This document shows positions 25,503 to 34,808 of a stretch of DNA of 64,000 bases, piece by piece. The notes under the pieces were generated by a model. It ran no database searches, had not been told where the DNA came from, and saw only the letters and a list, made by a program, of their open reading frames with translations. The translations under genes and the position numbers were made by a program. The stretch comes from CAWCDJ01 sp963836015 (GTDB taxonomy: Bacteria; Acidobacteriota; Terriglobia; Bryobacterales; Bryobacteraceae), in the NCBI GenBank assembly GCA_963836015.1, contig CAWIIF010000002.1, positions 434,001-498,000 of the forward strand, written 5' to 3'. Position 1 is the first letter of the stretch. Every line of letters begins with the position of its first letter.

Positions 25503-26366
25503 CTACGGCCTCCAGAACGGCTCGCGCGCCGCAATGAATTCGACCGGGACCTCGGAGACAAACCCCTTGAGCCACGAAGCGCAATGCTTCATGCCGGCCT
25601 GCTCGGAGACGATGTGGCCGAGGAGGATCAGCCCTTTCTTCCTACCCGATGCGATGGTGTCATCGGCGTATTCCACGACCTCCCACTCGCGCGCCTCGCC
25701 GGCCACCAGGACGTCGAGCTCCGGCCGTGCCAGTTGGCGGATGCCACCCTCCTGGTTGGCGTAGCCCCAGTTGGCGCCCACCGTGCGGACACGCAGCGCG
25801 GGGTCGCCGACCACCCGCATGGCGCGGATGTTCAACTTCTTCTGCATCTCCCGCGCCAGTTCCGCCAGCGACATTTCGTCGAACCGGAACAGGCGCGCGT
25901 TCTCCGGGTCCGCATGCTTCGTCCACCCCAGCTCTTCGGCCATGCCGGTGGCGATGCCGTCCGGACGGTGCGCGTGCCAGTGGTCGTGGAAGCGCCATAC
26001 CGCCATGTCGTTCTTGCGGAGGAACTCCGCCTTGAACCGATAGGTGGGGTCCTGCTCCAGAGACGCGGTAGTGTCCTCGTGGCTGTAGAACGTCGGCTCG
26101 TGCGTGATGACCAAGTTCCTGCCGGCCGCGGCGGCTCGCTGGACCACATCGAGAGTCGCCATCATGGTGGTTGCGATACCCTTGACGCGCGTGTCGGGGC
26201 CGCCGGCCTTGAAGGTGTCCACGGTCGGGGTGTGCCACGCGACTCCGACATTCTTCTGGATCCGTTCGATGACCGCGCCGGCGGTGAGCGGTCCCTGGCT
26301 TTCCTGGGCGAGCGCCGCGGCGGATGCTCCGGCCATCAGGAACGATCTTCTCGTCGTAGGATTCAT
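25503..26366 (-). CDS. NIF3-like dinuclear-metal protein with Tat signal
   Basis: The 287-residue protein starts with a twin-arginine signal (TTRRSFLMAGASAAALA) and has a perfect Shine-Dalgarno AAGGAGG 5 bases before ATG 26366. The mature part resembles the NIF3/DUF34 fold: VITHEPTFYSHED near the first metal histidines, and GHIVSEQAGMKHCASWL followed by VPVEFIAAREPF near the C-terminal ligands. NIF3 proteins bind two metals, and most are cytoplasmic with poorly known function. A Tat-exported version is unusual. It is cotranscribed with the VCBS propeller and divergent from an M20 amidohydrolase 47 bp away. Confidence 0.77.
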   Translation of the reverse strand: MNPTTRRSFLMAGASAAALAQESQGPLTAGAVIERIQKNVGVAWHTPTVDTFKAGGPDTRVKGIATTMMATLDVVQRAAAAGRNLVITHEPTFYSHEDTTASLEQDPTYRFKAEFLRKNDMAVWRFHDHWHAHRPDGIATGMAEELGWTKHADPENARLFRFDEMSLAELAREMQKKLNIRAMRVVGDPALRVRTVGANWGYANQEGGIRQLARPELDVLVAGEAREWEVVEYADDTIASGRKKGLILLGHIVSEQAGMKHCASWLKGFVSEVPVEFIAAREPFWRP

Positions 26367-26413
26367 CGAAGCCTCCTTGCGAAAGTCTATCAGCCGGCGG
26401 TCTATAATCAACC

Positions 26414-27838
26414 ATGCGATTTCGAGCGCGGATGGCAATTCTGGCCCTCACCGCGGCCGGCGCGGCTTGGGGCGCCGATGACGTACTCACGCGGGTGGCT
26501 GCCCATGCCGACCGGTTCGGCATCGTCTCCCGGCAGATCTGGGAGAGCCCGGAGCTCGGCTTTCACGAAAATAAGAGCTCGGCGCTGCTGCAGCAGGAAC
26601 TGCGCGCCAACGGGTTCGAGGTCCAGGCCGCAGTGGCGGGTATGCCGACCGCATTCACCGCGCAGTACGGCAGCGGCAAGCCCGTGATCGCGCTGTTAGG
26701 CGAGTTCGACGCCCTGCCTGGCCTCTCGCAGAAGGACGAACCGGTACAGTCGCCCGTGAAGGCCGGCGCCGCCGGACACGGCTGCGGTCACAATCTGCTG
26801 GGCGCGGCCTCCGCGCTGGCGGCAGTCGCGATCAAGGAGCAGATGCAGGCTGCCGGGCTCAAGGGCACCATTCGCTATTACGGGACCCCCGCCGAAGAAG
26901 GCGGAGGCGGCAAAATCTACATGCTGCACGCAGGACTCTTCCGCGACGTCGACGTGGCCCTGACCTGGCATCCGGGCGACACCAACCGGGTGGACCTTCG
27001 CTCCATGCTGGCCAACAATGGCGGCAAGTTCCGTTTCTACGGGATCGCATCCCACGCCGCCGCGGGACCCGAACGCGGCCGCTCCGCCCTCGACGGAGCG
27101 ATGATCATGCTGAACGCGGTGGAGTTCCTGCGCGAGCACGTTCCCCAGGAGACGCGCATCCACTACATCATCACCAACGGCGGAAGCGCGGCGAATGTCG
27201 TGCCGGCATTCGCCGAAGTATCGCTGATCGCCAGGAATCCTGACGCCGCCGTGCTGGACGGCATCTGGCAGCGCATCATGAAATGCGCCCAGGCGGGCGC
27301 GCTCGCATCGGAAACCCGCATGGCGTTCGAACAGGGAACCAACTATGCCAACGTGCTGCCGAACGACGCGCTCTCCGATGTGCTGGGCCGCGCGATGCGC
27401 CAGGCCGGTGGCTACGACTATTCGCCGGACGAGCAGAAGTTCGCCGACGCGCTGCAGAAGACGCTGGGGGCTCCCGTGCGGGAGCCCGGCCCCGAGACGG
27501 TGCAGGTGGACCACACCGAAGGAACCGGCGCGGCCTCCACAGACGTGGGCGATGTGAGCTGGGTGGTCCCCACCGCGGCGTTCACCACTGCGACGTTCGT
27601 GCCGGGAGTAGGCGCCCATACCTGGCAGGCCGCCGCATGCGCGGGAACCAGCCTCGGCCGCAAAGGCATGGTAGTCGCCGCCCGCACGCTCGCACTGGCC
27701 GGGGTGGATCTCCTGCAGAACCCCTCCGAGGTACAGGCCGCCCGCGACTCGTTCCAGAAACGGCTGGCGGGCCGTACCTGGACGACCCGCATCCCCGAAG
27801 ACGGAAAGCCTCCGCTGAACTATGCCATGAACCATTAG
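26414..27838 (+). CDS. Exported M20-family amidohydrolase (AbgB-like)
   Basis: The 474-residue protein has a signal peptide (about 1-20, ending AAWGAD) and an M20D peptidase fold. Metal-site motifs are LLGEFDALPGLSQ (D99), GHGCGHNLLGAA (H122, H126) and TPAEEGGGGK (E161, E162). A lid or dimerisation domain with SHAAAGPERGRSALDGA follows, and there is a late histidine in VGAHTWQAA. The closest known type is the p-aminobenzoyl-glutamate hydrolase B subunit, an N-acyl-amino-acid deacylase group. The substrate is unknown and the site is extracytoplasmic. It is divergent from the NIF3-like gene. Confidence 0.88.
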   Translation: MRFRARMAILALTAAGAAWGADDVLTRVAAHADRFGIVSRQIWESPELGFHENKSSALLQQELRANGFEVQAAVAGMPTAFTAQYGSGKPVIALLGEFDALPGLSQKDEPVQSPVKAGAAGHGCGHNLLGAASALAAVAIKEQMQAAGLKGTIRYYGTPAEEGGGGKIYMLHAGLFRDVDVALTWHPGDTNRVDLRSMLANNGGKFRFYGIASHAAAGPERGRSALDGAMIMLNAVEFLREHVPQETRIHYIITNGGSAANVVPAFAEVSLIARNPDAAVLDGIWQRIMKCAQAGALASETRMAFEQGTNYANVLPNDALSDVLGRAMRQAGGYDYSPDEQKFADALQKTLGAPVREPGPETVQVDHTEGTGAASTDVGDVSWVVPTAAFTTATFVPGVGAHTWQAAACAGTSLGRKGMVVAARTLALAGVDLLQNPSEVQAARDSFQKRLAGRTWTTRIPEDGKPPLNYAMNH

Positions 27839-27874
27839 CGACAACGGACGGCCCTCTCCGGGGTATCCTGAAAA

Positions 27875-29107
27875 GTGGCCCAAATCTATCCTTTTCAACC
27901 TCTTCGATACACTGCGAAAGCCGGTCCGCTAGGGAACCTGGTCACCCAGCCCTATGACAAGATCTCGCCCGCCATGCGCAGCCGTTACCAGTCGCTCAGC
28001 CCGTACAACCTGGTGCGGGTGATCCTGGGCGAACGGTCGGATTCCGATTCCGCAGCCGATAACGTCTACACGCGCGCATCCCGCCATTTGAACGAATGGA
28101 CCAGCGGCGGGATTCTGGCGAAGGACACCGAGCCCGGGCTGTTCGCCTACTTCCAGGAGTTCACCGTTCCCGACTCCGGCGAGCGACTCGTCCGCAAGGG
28201 CTTCATCGGCCTCGGCAAGGTCGAGGATTATTCCGCTAAGATCGTGCACCGCCACGAGCAGACCCTCTCCGGCCCCAAGAAGGATCGCCTCGAGCTCCTG
28301 CGCCACACGCACGCCCACTTCGGCCAGCTCTTCATGCTCTACCCCGACCGCGAAGGGCAAATCGACCGGCTGCTCGACGAAGCGTCCACCTCGGCTCCGA
28401 TCGCCGAAGTGACCGACGAGTACGGCGCGGTACACCGTGTGTGGCGCGTCCCGGACGCCGCCGCGATTCAGGCGTTGATGGCCGATAAGAAGCTGTTGAT
28501 CGCCGACGGCCACCACCGCTACGAGACCGCCCTGGCCTTCCGCGACGAGAACCCCGGCCTGCCGGGCGCCGACCGCGTGATGATGACGTTCGTCAATATG
28601 TATTCGCCCGGCCTCCAGATCCTGGCCACGCACCGCCTGGTAAACGGACTCCCGGCCGAAGGCTTTCCCGAAAACTTCCTGCGGAAGTGCGCGGACGAGT
28701 TTGAAGTCGCCCAGGCTTCCATCGACGAACTGAAGCACGCCTGGGCGGAGACCACGGACCGCACCATAATCGGAGCGGCCATCGGCCGCCGGATCTTCAT
28801 GCTGGAAAAGCGCGGCGCCGGGGGTGAGCTGGATGTTCGCGTCCTGCACGAGACCTTGCTCGGGAAGGTGCTGGACATCGACGAAGAGGCCGTGCGCGAC
28901 GAGAAGCACCTGCGCTATATCCGCGGCATGGATGCGGCGGTGGAGGCGGCTCGCAATGGAGACGCGCAGATTGCGTTCCTGCTGAAGCCGACCTCCGTCG
29001 AGCAGGTGGCGGAGACGTCCTTCGGCGGGGGAGTCATGCCGCAGAAATCGACCGACTTCTATCCCAAGCTGCTCTCGGGCCTCACCATCTACAAGCTGGA
29101 AGGCTGA
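27875..29107 (+). CDS. DUF1015-family protein
   Basis: The 410-residue protein starts at GTG 27875 with the family N-terminus AQIYPFQPLRYTAKAGPLGNLVTQPYD and contains the recurrent segments DGHHRYETALAFRDE and FVNMYSPGLQILATHRLV. DUF1015 proteins are widespread, often beside serine or phosphoglycerate-dehydrogenase genes, and their reaction is not settled. No signal or membrane segment is seen. Its last 19 bp overlap the convergent membrane-protein gene. Confidence 0.9.
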   Translation: MAQIYPFQPLRYTAKAGPLGNLVTQPYDKISPAMRSRYQSLSPYNLVRVILGERSDSDSAADNVYTRASRHLNEWTSGGILAKDTEPGLFAYFQEFTVPDSGERLVRKGFIGLGKVEDYSAKIVHRHEQTLSGPKKDRLELLRHTHAHFGQLFMLYPDREGQIDRLLDEASTSAPIAEVTDEYGAVHRVWRVPDAAAIQALMADKKLLIADGHHRYETALAFRDENPGLPGADRVMMTFVNMYSPGLQILATHRLVNGLPAEGFPENFLRKCADEFEVAQASIDELKHAWAETTDRTIIGAAIGRRIFMLEKRGAGGELDVRVLHETLLGKVLDIDEEAVRDEKHLRYIRGMDAAVEAARNGDAQIAFLLKPTSVEQVAETSFGGGVMPQKSTDFYPKLLSGLTIYKLEG

Positions 29108-29481
29108 CGCCGCAGCCAGCGAGTGGCGGAGACAAACGCCACCACCGCCTCCAGCGCCGGCAGCAGCACGCCGAACCAAAGCGGCTGCCGGCCGTTATCC
29201 ACGACCGCGGAAATTGCGCCCATCACCAGGATCGCGAGACCGAGATAACGGGCAACGGCGGGGGTCCGCCCGATGGCCGCGGCCAGGTGGCCTCCGAGGA
29301 TCGCGGCAGCCACGGCAAACACCGCCAAGCCCAGAAAATAGGAGGCGGGCAGGCCTTCCCCAGGAGCCGGACCCGGCCCGAGCGGCGGGAAAATCATGAA
29401 AAACAGGAGACCCTGTGCGAATCTCACGGTTCCCGCCGCGGTGATGTAACCCGCGATGACTGCGAGAATCTGACGCACCAT
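29089..29481 (-). CDS. Small four-helix membrane protein, unknown
   Basis: The 130-residue protein has four hydrophobic segments at roughly 5-30, 46-68, 77-95 and 100-118 (for example YFLGLAVFAVAAAILGGHLAAAIG and YLGLAILVMGAISAVV). The C-terminus is basic (TRWLRRQPSSL). No family is recognised. It starts at ATG 29481 and is convergent with the DUF1015 gene, with a 19-bp overlap of the 3' ends. Confidence 0.68.
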   Translation of the reverse strand: MVRQILAVIAGYITAAGTVRFAQGLLFFMIFPPLGPGPAPGEGLPASYFLGLAVFAVAAAILGGHLAAAIGRTPAVARYLGLAILVMGAISAVVDNGRQPLWFGVLLPALEAVVAFVSATRWLRRQPSSL

Positions 29482-29594
29482 ACCGGTTGACAGGATAGCA
29501 GCACCGGGGCGACCTGGAACACTTCTCCTCGGTTAACACTGCTTCCCTGCCCAGCGTCTATCCGGCAGATCGAACCCAAAAGGAGGGGACGACA

Positions 29595-30038
29595 ATGCAA
29601 CAGCGAATCGGAAAGCTGATGGCCGCCGCGGCACTGGCCGCGCTGGCGGGCCAACTCTGGGCGGGTGGCTTCTGGCTGCAACTGGGCAACCCGGAAGCCA
29701 ATACGGAGGCGCGCAAGGCAAATGCCGTGCTGGTGATCAAAGCCGTGGGCTGCCACGACCCTGCCGGCGCGCACGTTTCCGCTCGGGCCGTCGGAACGGT
29801 CGACGGCAAGCGCCAGGTGATCCCGCTGAAGCTGACCGCCTTGAGCGAACCGGGCACTTTCGCACTGGCGCGGCAGTGGCCGGAACAGGGAAAGTGGGTG
29901 ATCGAGCTGGTCGGCAAAAACGGGGAACAGTTCACCAACACCCTGGTGAGCGCGAGCCCGTCGGGGATCGACCGGCTGCATGCCAAGGCGGATAAGAATG
30001 CGTTCGCCGAAAGAGACCTCGAGGCAATGCTGCGCTAG
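29595..30038 (+). CDS. Exported protein upstream of ECF sigma factor
   Basis: The 147-residue protein has a strong Shine-Dalgarno (AAGGAGGGG, about 7 bases before the ATG) and a signal peptide (MQQRIGKLMAAAALAALAGQLWAGG). The mature part looks like a small beta-sandwich (GFWLQLGNPEANTEARKANAVLVIKAVGC ... GKWVIELVGKNGEQFTN). It lies 11 bp before the ECF sigma gene, so it is the first gene of a three-gene operon. Upstream, GGTTAAC (29531-29537) and CGTCTA (29555-29560), 17 bp apart, could be an ECF-type promoter, but this is speculative. No family is recognised. Confidence 0.75.
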   Translation: MQQRIGKLMAAAALAALAGQLWAGGFWLQLGNPEANTEARKANAVLVIKAVGCHDPAGAHVSARAVGTVDGKRQVIPLKLTALSEPGTFALARQWPEQGKWVIELVGKNGEQFTNTLVSASPSGIDRLHAKADKNAFAERDLEAMLR

Positions 30039-30049
30039 GGGCCTCGGCT

Positions 30050-30577
30050 ATGATGATGCTGGTGCAGACCGGTGTCTCCGAAGACGATGGCCTGATCCGC
30101 GCCGCGGCCAAAGGCGACCGCGGCGCATTCGGCGAGCTCTATGTGCGATACGCGCGGATGGTGCACGGCATCCTGCTGGCGCGCGTTCCGCCGGCGGATG
30201 CCGAGGACCTGGTGCAGGACGTCTTCATGTCGGCCATGAAGCGGCTTCGGGAACTGCGAACAGCGGCCGCCTTCCGCGGCTGGCTGGCCGCCATCGCGCG
30301 CAACCGGGCCATGGACTATTTCCGCGCCGGGCGCCGCGAGGAGCCACTGGACGCCCACCGGGAACCGTCCGCCACCGGAACCCAGGAAGCATTCGTGATT
30401 CTCGACCTGATCCGCGGACTCCCCGAGGCATACCGGGAGACCCTGATCATGCGCCTGGTGGAGGGCATGACCGGCCCGGAGATCGCCGCGCGGACCGGGC
30501 TCACCCCGGAATCGGTGCGGGTCAACTTGTGCCGCGGAATGAAGATGCTGCGTGAAATCTCGGGAGGCAATCGATGA
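30050..30577 (+). CDS. ECF-type RNA polymerase sigma factor
   Basis: The 175-residue protein has sigma region 2 (AFGELYVRYARMVHGILLARV, AEDLVQDVFMSAMKRL, FRGWLAAIARNRAMDYFR) and region 4 (LIRGLPEAYRETLIMRLVEGMTGPEIAARTGLTPESVRVNLCRGMKML), with the helix-turn-helix complete. No region 3 is present, as expected for the ECF group. Its stop overlaps the FecR-like gene as ATGA (30574-30577), so the regulator and sigma factor are coupled. It probably drives its own operon. Confidence 0.92.
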   Translation: MMMLVQTGVSEDDGLIRAAAKGDRGAFGELYVRYARMVHGILLARVPPADAEDLVQDVFMSAMKRLRELRTAAAFRGWLAAIARNRAMDYFRAGRREEPLDAHREPSATGTQEAFVILDLIRGLPEAYRETLIMRLVEGMTGPEIAARTGLTPESVRVNLCRGMKMLREISGGNR

Positions 30578-31461
30578 GCGACGACTATTTATGGGACCGC
30601 TCCGGACCGCCGGATCCGGAGATCGAGCGTCTGGAGCGGGCGCTCGCCCCCCTGCGCTACCGTCACCGCCAACCCGCGCGGCGCTCTTTCGCATGGGCCG
30701 CGGCCGCCGCCATCCTGCTGGCCGCCGCAGCCGCGTGGCAGTTCCGCGAGCCGTCTCCGAAGGCCACCGCCTGGCAAGTCGGCGGCGCCGGCGGACGCGT
30801 GCGCGTCGGCCAGACCGTTCGCACCGCGGCCTCCGGGCTCACGCTCGAATCGAGCGAGATCGGCCGCGTGGACCTTGGCCCCGGTTCCGAGCTTCGCGCC
30901 ACGGGCGAACGGCGCCTGCAACTGAATCGTGGCGTGCTGCACGCATTCATCTGGGCGCCGCCCAGGGAGTTCGTGGTGGATACGCCCTCCTCCCGCGCCG
31001 TGGACCTGGGGTGCGAGTACACCCTGGACGTGAATCCGTCGGGCGACGGCCTCCTGAAAGTTTCGATGGGCTGGGTGGCGTTCGAATTCCGCGGGCGCGA
31101 AGCGTTCATCCCGGCGGGCGCGCAGTGCGCCACCAGCCGGCGCCGGGGTCCGGGCCTGCCGTTCTATTCGGATGCGCCCGAAGCGCTGCAACAGGCGGTG
31201 GCCCGTGGAGACGTAGGCGCCATCCTGGCGGCGGCGCGGCCTCGCGACGGCCTGACGTTGTGGCACCTGTTGACGCGCGTGCCGGCCGCAGAACGCGCCG
31301 CGGTATACGACCGCTTCGCGCAACTGGTGGAGCTGCCGCCCGAGGTTTCGCGCGAGGCCGTTCTGCGCGGAGATCCGAAGATGATCGACCTGTGCTGGAA
31401 CGCGCTCAACCTCGAGAATACGGGCTGGTGGCGGGGGTGGGAGCGGCGCTGGAGCGAATAA
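30574..31461 (+). CDS. FecR-domain membrane regulator (anti-sigma partner)
   Basis: The 295-residue protein has a short basic cytoplasmic N-terminus, one transmembrane helix (about 39-57, SFAWAAAAAILLAAAAAW) and a periplasmic FecR-like domain (VRVGQTVRTAASGLTLESSEIGRVDLGPGSELRATG and FVVDTPSSRAVDLGCEYTLDV). FecR proteins sense envelope signals and control a cognate sigma factor. The N-terminal region lacks a typical zinc-binding ZAS motif. No TonB receptor gene follows, unlike classic fec-type loci. Its last 56 bp overlap the convergent dehydrogenase gene. Confidence 0.83.
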   Translation: MSDDYLWDRSGPPDPEIERLERALAPLRYRHRQPARRSFAWAAAAAILLAAAAAWQFREPSPKATAWQVGGAGGRVRVGQTVRTAASGLTLESSEIGRVDLGPGSELRATGERRLQLNRGVLHAFIWAPPREFVVDTPSSRAVDLGCEYTLDVNPSGDGLLKVSMGWVAFEFRGREAFIPAGAQCATSRRRGPGLPFYSDAPEALQQAVARGDVGAILAAARPRDGLTLWHLLTRVPAAERAAVYDRFAQLVELPPEVSREAVLRGDPKMIDLCWNALNLENTGWWRGWERRWSE

Positions 31462-32368
31462 ACGACCAGATGTTCTCGACCGCCATCCGCAGCCCCGCCT
31501 CCAGCGCCTCGGGCGTATTGCCGGCGCAATGCGGTGTCAGCACCACGTTCGGCAGAAGCGTGAGCGGGTGGCCCGGGGGCAGCGGCTCCGAGGAGAACAC
31601 GTCCAGCCCGGCGCCGGCGATCCGCCCCCGCGAGAGCGCATCGAGCAAGGCAGGCTCGTCCACGATGGCTCCCCGCGCCGTATTGATCAATAGGACGCCT
31701 GGCTTCATGGCGGCGAATTGCGGAGCGCCGACAAGGCCGCGGGTTTCTTCGGAAAGCCTCAGGTGCAGGCTGATCACGTCGCTCGTGCGGTAGACTTCAT
31801 CGAGCTCCACGAGTTCGACGCCCGGGATTGGCCGCGGATGCATCGTCCAGCCGATTACGCGCATTCCCAGGGCCGCCGCCAGGCGGGCGAACTCGAGGCC
31901 GACCGCTCCCAGCCCCACCACGCCGCAAACTTTCCCTCGAAGCTCGACGCACTGCCCGCGCTGCCACTCGCCGCGGCGCACCGACCCGTCCAGTTGCGGG
32001 ATCCGCCTCGCGGCCGCCAGCAGCAACGCCAGCGCGTGCTCGGCGATCGACACCGCCGAAACGCCCGGCGTATTGGTGACTGTCACGCCGTGCCGCGCGG
32101 CGGCCGTGGCATCCACATGGTCGGTGCCGGTGCCCCACACGGAAAGCAGGCGCAGGCGCGGACAGGAGTTGAACACGCGCGCGGTGAAGAACGTCGACGA
32201 GCGGATATTGAGTACCGCCTCGGCATCGGCGATACGTTCGATCAGGCCATCCTCGGAGCCGGGCAGCGTGTCGTGGTAGACCAGCTCGGCGCGCGCGGCG
32301 AGTTCGGGCCAGACGCCGCTCACGGCGAGCACGGGAGGAGCATCGTCGGGAATATGGATTCTAGGCAT
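31406..32368 (-). CDS. D-2-hydroxyacid dehydrogenase (phosphoglycerate dehydrogenase-like)
   Basis: The 320-residue protein has the Rossmann motif GVVGLGAVGLEF (GxGxxG at 152-157) and the catalytic set R232 (NTARGAIVDE), E261 (FSSEPLPPGHPL) and H280 (LTPHCAGNT). These enzymes reduce 2-oxoacids with NAD(P)H; the substrate may be 3-phosphohydroxypyruvate, glyoxylate or hydroxypyruvate. It lacks the ACT/regulatory domains of long SerA proteins. Its ATG overlaps the 3' end of the ADOP gene by 8 bp, and its own 3' end overlaps the FecR-like gene antisense. Confidence 0.9.
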   Translation of the reverse strand: MPRIHIPDDAPPVLAVSGVWPELAARAELVYHDTLPGSEDGLIERIADAEAVLNIRSSTFFTARVFNSCPRLRLLSVWGTGTDHVDATAAARHGVTVTNTPGVSAVSIAEHALALLLAAARRIPQLDGSVRRGEWQRGQCVELRGKVCGVVGLGAVGLEFARLAAALGMRVIGWTMHPRPIPGVELVELDEVYRTSDVISLHLRLSEETRGLVGAPQFAAMKPGVLLINTARGAIVDEPALLDALSRGRIAGAGLDVFSSEPLPPGHPLTLLPNVVLTPHCAGNTPEALEAGLRMAVENIWSFIRSSAAPTPATSPYSRG

Positions 32369-34782
32369 CTCTCAGCAGCTCGATGGGTGCGGCACGTCCC
32401 GCACGGCGCGCGGGAGCGACAGCCGCGGCGATCGACACGGCCGCGATGACCGCCAGGGGGGCGCCGATGCCGGCCGGGTCAGCGGCGCGAACCCCGTACA
32501 CCTGGCTCTTCAGCAGCGGCAGCACGACCGCGAAACCGGCAACGCCGAGCGCCCCTCCGAGCGCTGCCATGCGCACCGCATAGCCGAAGACCAACCCGCG
32601 GACATGCGCGCCGCTAGCGCCGAGCGCCATCCGGATGGCCATCTCGCGCGAACGTTCGGCCGCGCGGAACGCCACGATTCCATAGATCCCGATCGCGGCC
32701 AGCAGCAGCGCGAGCATGCCGAACCCCGCCACCAGCCGGAGGGCAGCCTCCCGCGGCGCGAGATTGCGGTTGACGATGCTCTCGAGCGGCTCCACCCGGA
32801 TGCGCTCGAGCCGCGGGTCCACTTGAGTCACCGCTGCCGCAATCGCGCGCGGCAGCGCCGCGTCGTCGCTGCGGGAGCGGACCACGTAGGCTGCTCCGTC
32901 GGCGCCGACCTGCGTCATCGAAAGGAAGATCTCGGGGATCGGCACGTGATCCAGGTTTGCCTGCCGCGTATCGCCCGCCACCCCCACGATCTCCCAGGGC
33001 ACGCCCAGCGGGTTGAGATCGCTCACCCAGCGGATATCGAGCACGGTGCCGGTGGCGCGTCGGCCCCGCAGATAGGTCCGCGCAAATGTCTGGTTGACGA
33101 TGGCCGCGCGACGGACCCCGGGACGGTCGTCCTGCCACGAGAACTCGCGGCCTTCTATGATTGGGATCTCCAGTCGCGCGGAAATAGCCGGGCGCAGCGG
33201 CATTCACCCAAGCGCGCGGCCGCCGCGGCACCGGAATCCCTTCGCCGAAGATCTGGAACGATCCGCCCGGGCCGGCGGTCCCGCCCCGCAGAGGCAAGCG
33301 CTGGGCCGCGCCCGCGGCTTCCACGCCGGGGAGGTCCTGGAGCCGGTCGAGCAGCCGGCGGTGGAACGCGATCAGATGGAACTCGCTGTCATAGCGCTTC
33401 TCGGGAAGACCGATTCCGAACTTCACCGCGTGCGCCGCCGAAAATCCGGGGCTGGTGGCCGCCAGTGCGGCGAAGCTGCGCAGCAGCAGCCCCGCGCTGA
33501 GCAGCAGCACCACGCTGAGCGCGATTTGAGTGACCACCAGCATGCCGCGCAGACGGCTAGGCGAAGTTGCCTGCCGTGCGCCCGCTTTGATCATCGTGTT
33601 GAGGTCGCTGCGCCGCACCATCAGCGTGGGGACGGCCGCCAGCACCACTGTCACAGCCGCCGCCAGCGCCATGGCGAACCCGAAAGCCGCCCCGTCGAGT
33701 CGCAGCGGCGGCGCCTGCGCGGCGCCCGGAACGAAGGCGGCTGCCAGGCGCATCACCGCGCCGGCCGCGAGTAACCCGCAGACCGCGCCCGCGACACTCA
33801 ACAGCGCGGACTCCGCCAGAAACTGCGAAGCCAGGCGCCGGGGAGTGGCTCCCAGAGATACCCTCACGGCGATCTCGTGGCTCCGCGCCAGGCAGCGCGC
33901 CAGAACCAGGCCCGCCACGTTGGCGCAGGCGATCAGCAGCAGCAGCCCCGCAGCGGCCACGAGCAGCATGAGAGGCTCGCGGCGCGCGTACTTGAGGTGC
34001 GTGTCCAACGGTTCGAGCCCCGCGGTACGCCCGGCATTGGTGCCGGGATACTCGCCCGCCAGCGCTGCGGCCGCGGCCTTCAATTCGGAGCGCGCGCGAT
34101 CCATCGTCACCCCGGCGCGGAGGCGCGCGATGGCATCCTGCTGGCCCAGGCGTCCGCAGCAATAGTCCTTGCGGCTGAGAAGCACAAACGCGCCCGGCAG
34201 CACCTGGCCCATCGGATATTCGAAGCCGGGCGGCATCACTCCGACCACCGTGAAAGGTTCTTCGTTCAGCGCCACCCCGCGCCCGATCACGTGCCGGTCG
34301 GCCGCGAACATCCCGCGCCAGAGCCGGTCGGTCAGCACGATCAATCGCGTTTCGGACACTTCTTCCTGTTCCGTGAAAGTGCGGCCCAGCGCCGGCGGCA
34401 CTGCCAGGACGCGGAAGAAATCGGCCATCACCATGCCGGTCTGAATCACGCTGACGGCGTCGCCACTGCCGAGCGTCAGCCCGAAGGATCGCGGCTGATA
34501 AGCCGCCATCGCCTCAAACGCCGAGGTTCGCGCGCGCCAGTCCAGCAGGTTGGCCTCGGCCACGCCCCGCGGCTTGCCATCCACCGTGGTCTCGTACAAC
34601 GCCACCAGGCGCCCCGGATCCGGATACGGCAAGGTCCTCAGCAGCAGGCCGTCCAGCGCCGAAAACGCGCCGGTATTCGCGCCTACCCCAAGCGCCAGCG
34701 TGAGCACCGCGGAAACCGCGAAGACCGGCGCTCTGCGCAGGCTCCGCACTGCTCCGTGGAAATCCGATCCCCATGCCGTCAT
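32361..34782 (-). pseudogene. ADOP-type MacB/FtsX permease with one frameshift
   Basis: The first frame (ATG 34782) encodes an N-terminal helix (RSLRRAPVFAVSAVLTLALGVGANTGAFSALD), a MacB periplasmic domain, an FtsX core and the start of the second half, up to AWVNAAAPGYFRATG. There the frame is lost near 33168. One extra G shifts it, and the next frame resumes with IPIIEGREFSWQDDRPGVRRAAIVNQTFARTYL and continues to the last FtsX domain (GFGMLALLLAAIGIYGIVAFRAAERSREMAIRMALGASG) and stop at 32361. Rejoined, it is about 806 residues, normal for an ADOP. No ATPase gene is adjacent, as is typical. It overlaps the dehydrogenase by 8 bp. Confidence 0.86.
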
Positions 34783-34808
34783 CGATATGGACTACTATAC
34801 TGGAACCA

